Assembly (NCBI RefSeq): GCF_000719265.1
Contig: NZ_JOFL01000006.1
Coordinates: 124,001 to 188,000 of the forward strand
Source of the DNA: Streptomyces roseoverticillatus
GTDB taxonomy: Bacteria; Actinomycetota; Actinomycetes; Streptomycetales; Streptomycetaceae
Direction: 5' to 3'
DNA length: 64,000 nt
Of this stretch, positions 44,389 through 54,493 are shown in pieces. The notes under the pieces were generated by a model that ran no database searches, was not told the origin of the DNA, and was given only the letters and a program-made list of their open reading frames with translations. A program made the translations under genes and the position numbers. How positions within the stretch are numbered: the stretch's first letter is position 1; each line of letters begins with the position of its first letter.

Positions 44389-46511
44389 AGCAGCGAGTAC
44401 TGGGAGACCGTCAGGGACAGGGTGGCGGTGCCGCCCGCCGTCTGCCAGGCGACCGGCTCCGGAGCCGGCGAGGCCCCGTCCGGCGAGCTCACCGTGGCGG
44501 CCAGCACCTGCTTGCCCGCGGGCAGCTTCAGCGCGACCGAGCAGGCGGCCGGCTTGGTGCTGAAGGCCGCCGGGGTGTCACCGAAGCCGGTGAAGTTGAC
44601 CAGCTGGACGACCGTGTCGGCGCCGAGCCGGCTCACCTCCATGTGGATGCGCCGGTCGCCCGTGAGCTCCACCGCCGGCGGCGCCGCCGCCCGTACGGGC
44701 GCGAGCAGCTGGTCGGCGCTCGCCTGGTCCGTCTTCGCGAGGTAGCTGCGGCCGGCCAGGTCCTTGACGTACCAGCACGTCCCCTGGCCGAAACGATTCT
44801 GCTTGGTTGCCGGCAGCGGATCGCCCTTGCGGAACCCGAGCACGTCGGCCAGTGCGTACTCGCTGCGGGCCGTGCCCAGCTCGTCGAGGCCGGTCGGCAG
44901 GGGGCCCGTGACGACGACCGTCCCGCCGCCCGCCACGTACTCCCGCAGGACCGCGGCCTCCGCGTCGGAGACGGCCTGCAGGTTCGGCAGCATCAGAACG
45001 CGGTACGGGGCGAGGTCGGCCGCGGCCAGGTGCGGGCTCGGGACGGTGGCGAAGGGGACGTGGGCGTACACCAGCGCCTTGACCGTGCCGCGGAACTCGC
45101 CCAGCCACGCCTGGGTCGTGCAGCTCTCCTCCGCGCTGCCCGAGGCCCACCAGTCCTTGACCCCCGACGGCGCCTTCGCGTTGGCGTACATGCCCGTGCC
45201 GGCGGAGGGGCTGACGTAGTCCCGGGAGGCCGAGGAGTGGTAGACGCCGACCTCGGCCGCCGGCACCGCGTCGTAGAGCTTCTGCTGGTTGGCCGCGACG
45301 AAGGCGTACATGCGGGTGCGCATCGCTTTGTCGGTCGTCTCGTTCTTGAACGGGCTCTTGACCTCGTACGGATTGCAGCCGGCCGCCAGCAGCTCGGCCA
45401 TCACCAGCGACGCGTCGTCGGCCTTCCAGCCGTACGAGAACGCCCACGCGGGCTTCGCCCCGCTCGCGGCGCGCGCGTACTTGTACATCGAGATCAGGCA
45501 CGTCCAGTCCGTCGCCGTGGCGTGGCGCATCCCGTCGTAGTTGCCGAGGATGTCCACCTCCCAGACGTGGCTCACGCCCTCCGCCTTGCGCAGGTACGCC
45601 CCGTCGAGGCCCACCAGCGTCGCGTACTGGTAGTCCATGCTCACCGTCTCGACGAAGGTGACCAGGTCCGGGTTGACCGACCGGCCGGCGGCGGCGATGT
45701 CGAGCTGCCACTGGTTGAGGTTGCGGTGGCGCCACTCCACGTAGCGGCGGAAGGCCAGGTTCGTGAAGTCGGCCTTGGCCGGGAGGGCGAGGCCGGTGTC
45801 GGCCCTGAAGGCGTCCGCCGCCCAGGTGGAGCCGTCGCACCAGCTCATCGCCCCGTCGAAGTAGATCGGCACGTCCGGCCAGACGGCGTCCACGCCCGTG
45901 GCCGCCAGGGCCTTGATGCGGCCGAGGTAGTAGTCGCGCCAGGGGGAGTTGGGGCTGAGCCAGCAGCTCTCGTCGCCCGGGTCGACCCAGACGACCAGGC
46001 TGCCGTAGAAGACGTTGGGCTTGCCGTCGAGGGAGCGCTGCACCCAGGACTTGCCCTCGCCGTTCTTGTAGAACGACCGGCTGTTCTCGCCGCCGACGCT
46101 GATGAGCTCCAGCGACGGGTAGTACATGACCACGCGGATCCCGGCGGCGTGCGCCAGCTCCACGAAGCTCTTGACCTTGCCCATGTGCTCGGTGAACTCG
46201 GCGGGCGTCAGCCAGTTCGACAGCACCGTGTCGAGCTCGATGACGCTGACGTTCTGCGCCTTCAGCGACGTGATCACGGGCTTCATGTCGCGCACCGGGT
46301 CGGCGTCCTCGTCGAACGTGCCGTCGGCCAGCCGGGCGTAGCGGCTCCACTCGGGGAACAGCCCCTGCCGGGCCGCGGCCGGCGCCCAGGCGGGCTCGGC
46401 GCCGGAGGCGTCGGGGAGGCGGGGGAGGAGCTGTGCGGCGAGCGCGCCGCCGCTCACCCCCAGGCCGGTCCGTAACAGGGCTCTCCGGCTGAATCTTCGT
46501 ATACCGCTCAT
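44370..46511 (-). CDS. Tat-exported glycoside-hydrolase-like protein
   Basis: 713 residues. A twin-arginine signal (RRFSRRALLRTG, then GVSGGALAAQLL) predicts Tat export of the folded protein. A TIM-barrel-like region follows (VVMYYPSLELIS, GVDAVWPDVPIYFDG, VTFVETVSMDYQ), then a beta-galactosidase-trimerisation-like domain (LAPYRVLMLPNLQAVSDAEAAVLREYVAGGGTVVVTG, about 500-560) and a C-terminal beta-sandwich. This order fits the hypothetical glycosyl hydrolase (GHL) group related to GH42. The substrate is unknown. GAGGGG precedes the ATG. Transcribed alone. Confidence 0.8.
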   Translation of the reverse strand: MSGIRRFSRRALLRTGLGVSGGALAAQLLPRLPDASGAEPAWAPAAARQGLFPEWSRYARLADGTFDEDADPVRDMKPVITSLKAQNVSVIELDTVLSNWLTPAEFTEHMGKVKSFVELAHAAGIRVVMYYPSLELISVGGENSRSFYKNGEGKSWVQRSLDGKPNVFYGSLVVWVDPGDESCWLSPNSPWRDYYLGRIKALAATGVDAVWPDVPIYFDGAMSWCDGSTWAADAFRADTGLALPAKADFTNLAFRRYVEWRHRNLNQWQLDIAAAGRSVNPDLVTFVETVSMDYQYATLVGLDGAYLRKAEGVSHVWEVDILGNYDGMRHATATDWTCLISMYKYARAASGAKPAWAFSYGWKADDASLVMAELLAAGCNPYEVKSPFKNETTDKAMRTRMYAFVAANQQKLYDAVPAAEVGVYHSSASRDYVSPSAGTGMYANAKAPSGVKDWWASGSAEESCTTQAWLGEFRGTVKALVYAHVPFATVPSPHLAAADLAPYRVLMLPNLQAVSDAEAAVLREYVAGGGTVVVTGPLPTGLDELGTARSEYALADVLGFRKGDPLPATKQNRFGQGTCWYVKDLAGRSYLAKTDQASADQLLAPVRAAAPPAVELTGDRRIHMEVSRLGADTVVQLVNFTGFGDTPAAFSTKPAACSVALKLPAGKQVLAATVSSPDGASPAPEPVAWQTAGGTATLSLTVSQYSLLTVTTG

Positions 46512-46752
46512 GGATGTCCCCTCGGTTTCACAACGGTGTGACGGGGTCTGCACGGTGCCCGCAAAGTCTGCCCGACCACCCCCGCGGGGGCGGACGGATT
46601 CCGGATACGGCGGCGCGACGACCCCTCGCCGGGGCATCTGCCATCAGAAGGAAATCGGCCCGATATCGCTCCCGTACGGAGTAGCCGCGGAGGCACCTTT
46701 CCGGCCTGCGGTTAACACATCTCCAGACGACCGAACCGCGAGGAGTGCTGGC

Positions 46753-47394
46753 ATGGCCGAAGTGAAGCTGACCGCCGAGACGCGCACCGACTTCGGCAAA
46801 GGTGCCGCCCGCCGCATCCGCAGGGAGGACAAGGTCCCCTGCGTCATCTACGGCCACGGCGCCGACCCGCGGCACGTGTCGGTGGACGGGCACGCCCTGC
46901 TGATGGCCCTGCGGACTCCGAACGTGCTGATCAACCTGGACGTCGGCGGCAAGAAGGAGCTCGTCATCCCCAAGGCCGTCCAGCGCGAGGCCCTCCGTGG
47001 CTTCCTGGTCCACGTGGACCTGCTGATCGTCAAGAAGGGCGAGAAGGTCACGGTCGACATCCCGATCCACACCGAGGGCGAGCTCGCCCCCGGCGGCAAC
47101 CTGCTGGAGTACATCCTCAACGCCCTCCCGGTCGAGGCCGAGGCCACGCACATCCCGGAGGGCGTCACGATCTCCATCGAGGGCATGGAGGCCGGTCACA
47201 CCATCCACGCCAAGGACATCCCGCTGCCGCGCGGCACCAGCCTCGCGGTCGACGGCGAGGACGCCGTCCTGCAGATCGTCGCGGCACAGACGGAGCCGGT
47301 CGAGGAGGAGGAAGCCGAAGAGGAGGAGGCGGAGGCGGCCGAGGGCGCACCGGCGGAGGAGGCTGCCGCTCCGGAGGGCGAGGGGGGCGGCTGA
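46753..47394 (+). CDS. rplY: Ribosomal protein L25 / general stress protein CTC
   Basis: 213 residues. The L25 N-terminal domain (KLTAETRTDFGKGAARRIRR, VIYGHG) binds 5S rRNA; the CTC-type C-terminal beta domain follows (about 95-185), then an acidic tail of Glu/Ala/Gly. GAGGAG precedes ATG 46753. In streptomycetes the main L25 gene usually lies next to prs and pth; neither is here, so this may be a second, stand-alone copy. The family assignment is firm; the paralogue status is inferred from context. Confidence 0.93.
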   Translation: MAEVKLTAETRTDFGKGAARRIRREDKVPCVIYGHGADPRHVSVDGHALLMALRTPNVLINLDVGGKKELVIPKAVQREALRGFLVHVDLLIVKKGEKVTVDIPIHTEGELAPGGNLLEYILNALPVEAEATHIPEGVTISIEGMEAGHTIHAKDIPLPRGTSLAVDGEDAVLQIVAAQTEPVEEEEAEEEEAEAAEGAPAEEAAAPEGEGGG

Positions 47395-47452
47395 GAGGGG
47401 CGGGGCGGCCGCGGCGTACGGGGGGCGGCGGTTTTCCGGATACGGGGCCGGG

Positions 47453-47477
47453 CCCGGGGCGCGTGCTGCGCCCCGGG
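47453..47477. terminator. Terminator hairpin after the L25 gene
   Basis: CCCGGGGCGC (47453-47462) pairs perfectly with GCGCCCCGGG (47468-47477) over a 5-base loop, between the convergent L25 and VOC genes. Confidence 0.65.
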
Positions 47478-47503
47478 GCGGCGGTTCGGGCCGGGGTGGC
47501 GGT

Positions 47504-48295
47504 TCAGGCCGCGCGCGGCAGCGGCTTGAGGACGCCGAAGACCGCGCCGAACTGGTCGGCCAGCCAGGCGATCCGGCCCACGTCGGGCACGTCGTCGGCC
47601 GGTGCGACCACCGAGCCGCCGGCCTCCTGCACCTTGGTGACCGTCGCGTCGGTGTCCGTGACCAGGAAGTACGGGAGCCAGCGGGACGGCCCGGCCGCCT
47701 CGCCCCCGCCGGGCGCGGGCGCGATGCCGCCGAACGCGGCGTCGTCGCCGCTCGCGCCCGCCAGGGAGATCAGGGTGTAGGTGCCGACGGAGAACTCCTT
47801 CTCCTCCGTGCCCCACCCGAACAGGGCGTGGTAGAAGGCCCCGGCCGCCGCCGGGTCCGCGGTGTGCAGCTCGACCCACAGCAGGGTGCCGGGCTCGCAG
47901 ACCTTCTCCAGGCCCTTGACGGCGCCGGGCTGCCAGAGGGCGAACTCCGCGCCGCCCGGGTCGGTGAGACAGGCGAGGCGGCCGGCGTCCATGACGTCGG
48001 CCGGCGCGACCCGCACGGCGCCCCCGGCCTGCTCGGCCGCCTTGACCGTGGCGTCGGCGTCGGGCGTCTGGAAGTACACCGTCCACGCGGGGCTCGCGCC
48101 CTCCTCCGTCAGCGGCCCGAGCGCCGCGACGCTCTTGCCGTCCTGCAGGAAGAAGCCGTAGCCGCCGGCGTCGGGCCCGGCGGACTGCAGTTCCCAGCCG
48201 AAGACCGCTCCGTAGAACTCGGCGGACGCCGCGGTGTCCGGGCTGCCGAGGTCGAGCCAGTTGGGTGATCCGGTCACGAAATCTGTGCTGAGCAT
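47504..48295 (-). CDS. Two-domain VOC (glyoxalase/bleomycin-resistance) protein
   Basis: 263 residues holding two VOC modules in tandem: PNWLDLGSPDTAASAEFYGAVFGW at the start and LLWVELHTADPAAAGAFYHALFGW at about 140, each followed by the beta-alpha-beta-beta-beta pattern. FALWQPG and FGVLKPL close the modules. Metal ligands are only partly evident. Members include hydroxylases, glyoxalases and resistance proteins; the function here is not assigned. GGAGGAG precedes the ATG at 48295. Confidence 0.87.
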   Translation of the reverse strand: MLSTDFVTGSPNWLDLGSPDTAASAEFYGAVFGWELQSAGPDAGGYGFFLQDGKSVAALGPLTEEGASPAWTVYFQTPDADATVKAAEQAGGAVRVAPADVMDAGRLACLTDPGGAEFALWQPGAVKGLEKVCEPGTLLWVELHTADPAAAGAFYHALFGWGTEEKEFSVGTYTLISLAGASGDDAAFGGIAPAPGGGEAAGPSRWLPYFLVTDTDATVTKVQEAGGSVVAPADDVPDVGRIAWLADQFGAVFGVLKPLPRAA

Positions 48296-48467
48296 GGTGG
48301 GTGCTCCTCCGGCGGATGCGCGCGGGGGCAACGGATACGCGCGAGGCCCCGTCACCGCGGGCGCGGCGCTCGGCGTCCCCCGACGCGTCTCAGTCTTCCA
48401 CCGCTCCCGGAGCACCGCGCGACGCGGTGACCGAGGGGCCACCGGCGCGCGGAGTCGTTACCGGCGC

Positions 48468-48510
48468 GGTGCGGGGCGGCCGGAGGACGGGCCTCCGGCC
48501 GCCCCGCACC
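48468..48510 (-). terminator. Strong 19-bp terminator hairpin
   Basis: The arms 48468-48486 (GGTGCGGGGCGGCCGGAGG) and 48492-48510 are perfectly complementary over 19 bases with loop ACGGG. It lies 25 bases beyond the alcohol dehydrogenase stop on the - strand. Confidence 0.85.
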
Positions 48511-48534
48511 GGGTGACGGTTCAGATCGCTGAGA

Positions 48535-49590
48535 TCAGATCGTCGCGGCGTCGATGACGAAGCGGTAGCGGACGTCGCTGGCCAGCACCCGCTCGTAGGC
48601 CTCGTTGATCTGCTCGGCGCGGATCAGCTCGATGTCGGCGCCGATGCCGTGCTCGCCGCAGAAGTCGAGCATCTCCTGGGTCTCCGGGATGCCGCCGATC
48701 ATCGAGCCCGCCACCGACCGGCGCTGGGTGATGAGGGCGAAAGCGGCGACCGGCTGCGGGTTCTCCGGGGCGCCGACCTGCACGAGCGTTCCGTCGGTCT
48801 TCAGCAGGCCCAGGTACGCGTTGAGGTCGATGTCGGCCGAGACGGTGTTGACGATCAGGTCGAAGCTGCCCGCCAGCCGCTCGAAGGTCGCCGGGTCGGA
48901 GGTGGCGTGGAAGTGGTCGGCGCCCAGCCGCAGGCCGTCCTCCTGCTTGCGCAGGGACTGGCTGAGGACGGTGACCTCCGCGCCCATCGCGTGCGCGATC
49001 TTCACGCCCATGTGGCCGAGGCCGCCGAGGCCGACGATCGCGACCTTCTTGCCCGGCCCCGCCTGCCAGTGCGCGAGCGGGGAGTAGAGGGTGACGCCGG
49101 CGCACAGCAGCGGGGCCGCCGTGTCCAGCGGAATGGCGTCGGGGATGCGCAGGACGTAGTTCTCGTCCACGACGACGTGCGTGGAGTAGCCGCCCTGAGT
49201 GATCTCCCCGTCACGGCCCGTGGCCCCGTAGGTGCCGACCATGCCGAGCTCGCCGGTGCAGTACTGCTGCAGGCCGGCCTTGCAGTTGGCGCACTCGCGG
49301 CAGGAGTCCACGAAGCAGCCGACGCCGACGCGGTCGCCGGCCCGGTAGCGGGTGACGCCGGAGCCGACGGCGGTCACGACGCCGGCGATCTCGTGGCCCG
49401 GGGCGAGCGGGAAGTGGCCGTCGTCGCCCCACTCACCGCGGACCGTGTGGATGTCGGAGTGGCAGATGCCGGCGTACTTGATCTCGATGAGGACGTCGTG
49501 CTCACCCGGCTCCCGGCGCTGGACGGTGATCCGCTCCAGAGGAGCCTTGGCCGACGGGGCGGCGTATGCGGGAACAGTGGTGTGGGTCAT
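48535..49590 (-). CDS. Zinc-dependent NAD(P) alcohol dehydrogenase, CAD type
   Basis: 351 residues, medium-chain dehydrogenase. Catalytic zinc ligands lie in GICHSDIH and PGHEIAG; the structural zinc site is [15 protein letters not shown] with its four cysteines; the coenzyme fold is [11 protein letters not shown]. The wording is typical of the cinnamyl-alcohol/YahK group of NADPH aldehyde reductases. The ATG at 49590 is seven bases after CACGAT, a weak leaderless layout. Divergent from an HTH regulator that may respond to the same aldehydes. Confidence 0.93.
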   Translation of the reverse strand: MTHTTVPAYAAPSAKAPLERITVQRREPGEHDVLIEIKYAGICHSDIHTVRGEWGDDGHFPLAPGHEIAGVVTAVGSGVTRYRAGDRVGVGCFVDSCRECANCKAGLQQYCTGELGMVGTYGATGRDGEITQGGYSTHVVVDENYVLRIPDAIPLDTAAPLLCAGVTLYSPLAHWQAGPGKKVAIVGLGGLGHMGVKIAHAMGAEVTVLSQSLRKQEDGLRLGADHFHATSDPATFERLAGSFDLIVNTVSADIDLNAYLGLLKTDGTLVQVGAPENPQPVAAFALITQRRSVAGSMIGGIPETQEMLDFCGEHGIGADIELIRAEQINEAYERVLASDVRYRFVIDAATI

Positions 49591-49719
49591 GCCCGCCATC
49601 GTGCGCCCGCGCCGGAGGCCCAGCCAGAACCCGGTCGAACGTACGCACGCGGTTCCTACTACTGGCAGTGTCACCCTGGCCCCGCGACCGGCCCCGGCGC
49701 CCCGCGCATACTGGTGGGC

Positions 49720-50574
49720 ATGGACCAGCGCACCGAACTGAGTGAGTTCCTCCGCAGCAGGCGGGCCCGGCTGCAGCCCGCCGAGGTGGGCCTCACGCCC
49801 TACGGCGGGCGGCGCCGGGTGCCCGGCCTGCGACGCGAGGAGCTGGCCCAGCTCGCCGGTGTGAGCGTCGCCTACTACACGCGCCTGGAGCAGGGGCACG
49901 GCCAGAACGTCTCCACGGCGGTGCTGGAGGCGATCGCCGACGCTCTGCGGCTCACCAGCGCCGAGCGGGACCACCTCACCCACCTCGTCCGCCCGAGCGT
50001 GAAGAAGGCGCGGCCGTGCCGGCCGGCCCGCCCGCAGCGCGTGCGCCCCTCGGTGCAGCACCTCATGGACAGCATGGAGAACACCCCGGCCTACGTGGTC
50101 GGGCGCCGGCTGGACATCATCGCCTGGAACCGGCTGGCCTGCGCCCTCCTCGGCGACTTCGACGCGATGCCCGCCGGGCAGCGCAACCTGGCCTGGCAGA
50201 TCTTCCTCGAACCCGCCACGCGCGAGCTGTACACCGAGTGGGAGAAGAAGGCCGCCGACGTCGTCGCTTTCCTGCGGCTCGACGCCGGCCGCTGCCCCGA
50301 GGACCCGCACCTCGCCGCGCTCGTGGGCGAGCTGTCCGTCAAGAGCCCGGAGTTCCGCTCGCTGTGGGCCGCCCACAACGTGGAGGACAAGGGCTTCGGC
50401 GTCAAGAAGCTGCACCACCCGGTGGTGGGTCCGCTGACCCTGTCCTACGAGACGCTCGTGCTCCCGGCCGACCAGAACCAGAACCTGATCACGTACCACG
50501 CCGAGCCGGGCTCGCCCTCCGCCGAGTCCCTGCGGATCCTGGCCAGTTGGGCGATGGAGAGCTCGGACATGTAG
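49720..50574 (+). CDS. XRE/MmyB-like helix-turn-helix regulator
   Basis: 284 residues. The N-terminal HTH is [23 protein letters not shown] (about 39-61), and the C-terminal MmyB-like PAS domain begins [23 protein letters not shown]. MmyB-like proteins are streptomycete regulators, often beside an oxidoreductase gene that they control, as here with the divergent alcohol dehydrogenase. CATACT lies seven bases before the ATG, so the transcript may be leaderless. Confidence 0.92.
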   Translation: MDQRTELSEFLRSRRARLQPAEVGLTPYGGRRRVPGLRREELAQLAGVSVAYYTRLEQGHGQNVSTAVLEAIADALRLTSAERDHLTHLVRPSVKKARPCRPARPQRVRPSVQHLMDSMENTPAYVVGRRLDIIAWNRLACALLGDFDAMPAGQRNLAWQIFLEPATRELYTEWEKKAADVVAFLRLDAGRCPEDPHLAALVGELSVKSPEFRSLWAAHNVEDKGFGVKKLHHPVVGPLTLSYETLVLPADQNQNLITYHAEPGSPSAESLRILASWAMESSDM

Positions 50575-50600
50575 GGGGAGCGCTGACTTCCCGGGGACCG

Positions 50601-51458
50601 TCAGGGGCGAGGCGCGCCCATGGGGTTGGGCACGGGCAGCGCGCCGCTGTCGACGAGGTGACGGCTCAGCGGGACGGCGAGGCGGATCGCCTCCTCGGTG
50701 CCCTCCGTGCCCAGGGCGACGAGGGGTGACGAGGCCAGCCGGTCGGTGTCCTCCTCCAGCCGCCGGCGCAGCGTGTCACCCGCCCCGGTCAGCCGTCCTT
50801 CGCCGTCGAGCACGCCGCGCTCGGTGAGCCTGCGGCGGCTGTCCCCCCACTCGGCCTCTGTCCAGCCGCGGTTGTCCTGGACGGACGCCAGTGGCACGTT
50901 ACCGGTGGCCACGTGCGTGAACGTGGTGTCCAGACCGCCGAGGCCCGCGTGGACGGCGGCGAGGACGTGGCCGTCACCGCGGTGCTCGCGCAGGACGGTG
51001 GCCGCCAGCCAGACGCGCGCGGCGGGGCCGGCGGGCCGGGGCACCCGCGACCAGGCCGCGGCCAGCGGCCTCCCCTCGAAGCCGCAGCCCGCCGCGGCAT
51101 GCTCCAGGAGCTCGGCGAGGCGGGCGAGGGAGCGGCCGGACCCCGCCGGAAGCGTACGGTCCAGCGCGGCCCGTACGGCTTCGGTACGGGCCTCCAGCAC
51201 GGCTTCGGGCGAGGCGTACGCCCAGGCGTCGGGGAGCGAACGGGCCACCATCGCCGGAGCGAACACGTGGAACATCGCCGCCACGGGCGCCGGCCCGACC
51301 GCTCCGAGCGGGGCCGCCCGGCCGGCGAAGTACCCCATCCACCAGCTCGGCAGACCGAGCGCGCGGGACGCGGCGGCGGGTTCGGGAGCGAAGTAGACGA
51401 GGGCGTGCAGGGGTTCGACGGCGGTCCAGAGCCGCCGGGCGGGAGAGGACTGCGGCAC
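50601..51458 (-). CDS. SCO6745-family protein
   Basis: 285 residues. Helical N-terminus ([20 protein letters not shown]), the [14 protein letters not shown] segment and a C-terminal winged-helix-like part ([32 protein letters not shown]) are characteristic of the actinobacterial SCO6745 family. Its function is not known to me. GTG 51458 follows GGAGGT. Convergent with the regulator gene ending at 50574. Confidence 0.82.
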   Translation of the reverse strand: MPQSSPARRLWTAVEPLHALVYFAPEPAAASRALGLPSWWMGYFAGRAAPLGAVGPAPVAAMFHVFAPAMVARSLPDAWAYASPEAVLEARTEAVRAALDRTLPAGSGRSLARLAELLEHAAAGCGFEGRPLAAAWSRVPRPAGPAARVWLAATVLREHRGDGHVLAAVHAGLGGLDTTFTHVATGNVPLASVQDNRGWTEAEWGDSRRRLTERGVLDGEGRLTGAGDTLRRRLEEDTDRLASSPLVALGTEGTEEAIRLAVPLSRHLVDSGALPVPNPMGAPRP

Positions 51459-51699
51459 GCTTACCTCCAGATCACTTCGAACTCCTGCACAAATGCCGGA
51501 CGTTGACGCATCCTACGACGGCGGAGCTGCGAGCGAGCCGCCCACCCATTCGCTCACTCGTTCCGCAATCGTGTGGGCGTGGCAATGCCGCGCCCACCGA
51601 AGGGTGATTCCGCCGGATGGATCAGCGCCCGTGGATAGCTGGAGGCGTCGCACTGCATCGCACCGCACTGCAACGCTCTGCCACCACGAAAGGAATCCC

Positions 51700-52074
51700 G
51701 TGCGTATCCGCCGCGCCCTTGGAACCGTTGTGTCCGCACTCCTGCTCTCCACCCTCGCCTCCGCACCCGGGGCGCACGCCGCGAACGGCACCCTGAGCGT
51801 GGACTACTCGCGCTGCAAAGCGGGCACCGGCATCACCGGAGTGGCCTGCTTCCCCGAGGAAGTGAGCAGGAGCGAGAAGGACCCGCAGGACGGCAAATGC
51901 TTCAGCCTCCTCACCGAGAACCGCGCGAAGATCCTCAAGCTCAGCAACAACACCAACCGGACCGTCTTCTACTACACCGACCGCCACTGCACGAAGGGCG
52001 CCCGCGGCCTCGGCCCCGGCCGCTCCCTGACCAACCCGGCGGTCCGCAGCGTGCGCTACCCGCTCCCGATCTGA
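51700..52074 (+). CDS. Small secreted four-cysteine protein, I36-inhibitor-like
   Basis: 124 residues. Signal peptide VRIRRALGTVVSALLLSTLASAP ends near AHA, leaving a mature protein of about 93 residues with four cysteines (two disulfides likely). NNTNRTVFYYTDRHCTKG and GPGRSLTNPAVRSVRYP resemble peptidase-inhibitor family I36 / beta-gamma-crystallin-like secreted proteins of streptomycetes. GTG 51700 is supported by AAAGGA upstream. Extracellular; a protease-inhibitor role is possible but not shown. Confidence 0.75.
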   Translation: MRIRRALGTVVSALLLSTLASAPGAHAANGTLSVDYSRCKAGTGITGVACFPEEVSRSEKDPQDGKCFSLLTENRAKILKLSNNTNRTVFYYTDRHCTKGARGLGPGRSLTNPAVRSVRYPLPI

Positions 52075-52109
52075 TACCGCCCGGCCGCCGGGGACGAGAG
52101 GATGACCTC

Positions 52110-52619
52110 ATGACCGTGATCACTCTCGTCCGGGGCGACATCACCGAGCAGCACGTCGACGCCGTCGTCAACGCCGCGAACTCCTCACTTCTCGGGGGCG
52201 GCGGCGTCGACGGCGCCATCCACCGCAAGGGCGGCCCCGCGATCCTCTCGGCCTGCCGCGACCTCCGCGCCTCCCACTACGGCAAGGGCCTCCCCACGGG
52301 CAGGGCCGTCGCCACGACCGCGGGCAACCTCCCGGCCCGCTGGGTGATCCACACGGTGGGCCCGGTGTGGAGCGCGGAAGAAGACCGCTCGGACCTGCTG
52401 GCGTCCTGCCACCGCGAGTCGCTGAAGGTCGCGGACGAACTGGGCGCGAAGACGGTCGCGTTCCCGGCGGTCTCGACGGGTGTTTACCGCTGGCCGGTCG
52501 AGGACGCGGCCCGCATCGCGGTCGAGACGGTGCGAGAGACGGAAACGTCGGTGGAGGAGGTCCGCTTCGTCCTCTTCGACGAAAGGGCGTACGAAGCCTT
52601 CGCGTCGCAGGCGAGCTGA
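52110..52619 (+). CDS. Macro-domain protein (O-acetyl-ADP-ribose deacetylase type)
   Basis: 169 residues covering one macro domain: VRGDITEQHVDAVVNAANSSLLGGGGVDGAIH, then HTVGPVW and FPAVSTGVYRWPVEDAARIA. These match YmdB-type macro domains, which hydrolyse O-acetyl-ADP-ribose or remove ADP-ribose from proteins. The Asn and Asp of the catalytic stretch (NAAN, GVDGAIH) are present. GAGAGG lies upstream of ATG 52110. Starts 35 bases after the secreted protein gene but probably has a separate role. Confidence 0.93.
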   Translation: MTVITLVRGDITEQHVDAVVNAANSSLLGGGGVDGAIHRKGGPAILSACRDLRASHYGKGLPTGRAVATTAGNLPARWVIHTVGPVWSAEEDRSDLLASCHRESLKVADELGAKTVAFPAVSTGVYRWPVEDAARIAVETVRETETSVEEVRFVLFDERAYEAFASQAS

Positions 52620-52808
52620 TGCATCTGTCCGTCCGGAGCGTTTGCTGATGCCCGGGCCCTCAGCCCTGCATTTGGGCGTGGTGCGCATATCGGATAGCCG
52701 GCGCGTGTGCGAGAAGCAGAATCAGCAGCCCTTCGCCCACCGGACTGACGGCCCCCGAGGACGGTTACGAGCCGACGCCGCCCCCCGCAACCCCACTGGG
52801 GGAGTCCG

Positions 52809-53927
52809 TCACTCCCCGGCCTCGACGTACCGGAATTCCGGACCAAAGGCCATCCCGCTGCCATCCGGCAGTGGGATCTGCATCAGCTGTCGCGCCGGAT
52901 CTTCCAGTTTGCGCATCTCCCCGACGGCTTTGGTCAGCAATTGTGCCGGCGTAGGCGAACTTGACTGATCCGCCTGCCAGGCCTGTTCGAGGAACCGAAG
53001 CATCGAACTGTAATGCTGATTGAAGGTGTCGAGGAGTACGCGCACCTCACTGGCGACCGGAATCCCTCCCTGCTCCCAGCCGCCGCTGGGGACTGTTCCC
53101 ATGCGGGAGGTCTGTGGCATGGGAATCTCGGCGCCCTGGAAGTCGAACCGCTGCGGGTCGCTTGACACCAGGACCAGTTTTCGGCCGTGGAAAATCTCCC
53201 GGAAGGAGTAGAAGTGGGCCAGCTCTCCCGGCGGTCCCGGGAAGGGGTTGTCCGGCGACGCGGCAGTTCCTTCACCCTGTTCCTTGATGATGGTGATGGC
53301 AGCCTCTACGTCTTCCAGTGATGCGAGTGCGACGACATCGTTCCCCTTGCCGTGGGACGACATGTTCCTGGTGACCTGCTTGGTTCCCTTGATGAGCTGC
53401 GGCTGGCTGCGGAACGCTTCAAGGATTTGCGTGTAGAAGGCCCCGATGGATGTGTGGACTTCCGCGTCCTCGACGACAGGGTCGTCGGGCCGCTCGATCT
53501 GGGAGTACATGTCGACCGCCTCCCTGGTCAGTCCGGTGAGCGAAACGGACAGCTCAGGCCGTACGCCGCCGGGCAGTGGTCCGGGATACTTCGGCACCAG
53601 CGCCGCGTCGGCGATCCGGGGGGCGCCGCCGATGGTGGTGAGCATGTTGCAGACCAGGCCCATGTGGGACATCTCGTCGAAGACGATTTCCTTGATCGTT
53701 TCGGAGACGTCGCCGTCACGGTCCGGATCCTCGATCGACCAGAGACCGCACAAGTAAGGGGGAAGCGTCGCCAGCTCCAGCAGGACCGCCTGCTGCAATG
53801 CGTTCTTGAGCCACAGCTCGTCGTGTTCCTCGGCGGGCACCCGCATCAGTTCGACGATCAGATTGCTTCGATAGTTGAGAACCGTGGACACAACGCTCTC
53901 CTTCTCGCTTGCGGGATCCTGATTCAT
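52809..53927 (-). CDS. Ferritin-like domain protein (VioB-type), first copy
   Basis: 372 residues. A ferritin-like diiron domain fills the first half: QQAVLLELATLPPYLCGLWS and FDEMSHMGLVCNMLTTIGGAP (ExxH metal motif), as in PF12902 and the N-terminal part of VioB/RebD. The second half, including AHFYSFREIFHGRKL, repeats the wording of the second ferritin-like gene at 55964. Members are associated with oxidative secondary metabolism. Codon bias is weaker than in flanking genes, pointing to acquired DNA. Divergent from the DyP gene. Confidence 0.85.
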   Translation of the reverse strand: MNQDPASEKESVVSTVLNYRSNLIVELMRVPAEEHDELWLKNALQQAVLLELATLPPYLCGLWSIEDPDRDGDVSETIKEIVFDEMSHMGLVCNMLTTIGGAPRIADAALVPKYPGPLPGGVRPELSVSLTGLTREAVDMYSQIERPDDPVVEDAEVHTSIGAFYTQILEAFRSQPQLIKGTKQVTRNMSSHGKGNDVVALASLEDVEAAITIIKEQGEGTAASPDNPFPGPPGELAHFYSFREIFHGRKLVLVSSDPQRFDFQGAEIPMPQTSRMGTVPSGGWEQGGIPVASEVRVLLDTFNQHYSSMLRFLEQAWQADQSSSPTPAQLLTKAVGEMRKLEDPARQLMQIPLPDGSGMAFGPEFRYVEAGE

Positions 53928-54493
53928 TGTGAAACACGGCGCGTGTGCGTCATCGGAGGTGCGAGACTGCGCTGGCAGAGTTCATTCGTACGGTCGGCGT
54001 GGGCTGTCATACGCCGGAGCAGTGCTCGGAGAGGAATTCCTGCGGCTCCCGGTAGGGGTTCCCGTGTTGATCACTATCGCTTTCACCTGTTCGGCCGCGG
54101 CTCGTCGGAGTGCGAACCGGCACGAATGGACGTACGAGCGTCATGGGCGCCGCGCATCTCGAAGAAGGCAGGCCTTCGCGGAGGTGACCGTAGAAGAGTA
54201 ACGGTGCTCCTGGAGCCCGCCTTCACCCGCGACGCCGTCGGGCAACCTCGTGCTCGGGTGAACGCAAGTCGGCAGTCGGGAGTAACCGAGGACGCGATGC
54301 CCGAGTCGCGCATCACCAAAGAATCCACCAGGCTGGACATCAGGTCCTGCACCGCCCACGGCAACCTTCTGCTGCCTCCGACTGATCCAGGTCAGACGGA
54401 CCCATCCACGGTAAGGGCCTCTGTTCCGGCACCGGCCACCCTGCATGCCGGCCCGGAAGACGTCACGTTCCAGGCTCGATGAAAGGGTCCGAC
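53928..54493. other. Divergent spacer between ferritin-like and DyP genes
   Basis: About 565 bases of lower-GC DNA. Overlapping short frames lack consistent codon bias and recognisable products. It should carry two divergent promoters. AAAGGG (54482-54487) is the ribosome site of the DyP gene. Confidence 0.5.

Noticed and set aside
53929..54201. 90-codon frame in the spacer between the ferritin-like and DyP genes
   Set aside because: No ribosome site, no GC3 bias and an antisense frame of similar quality.
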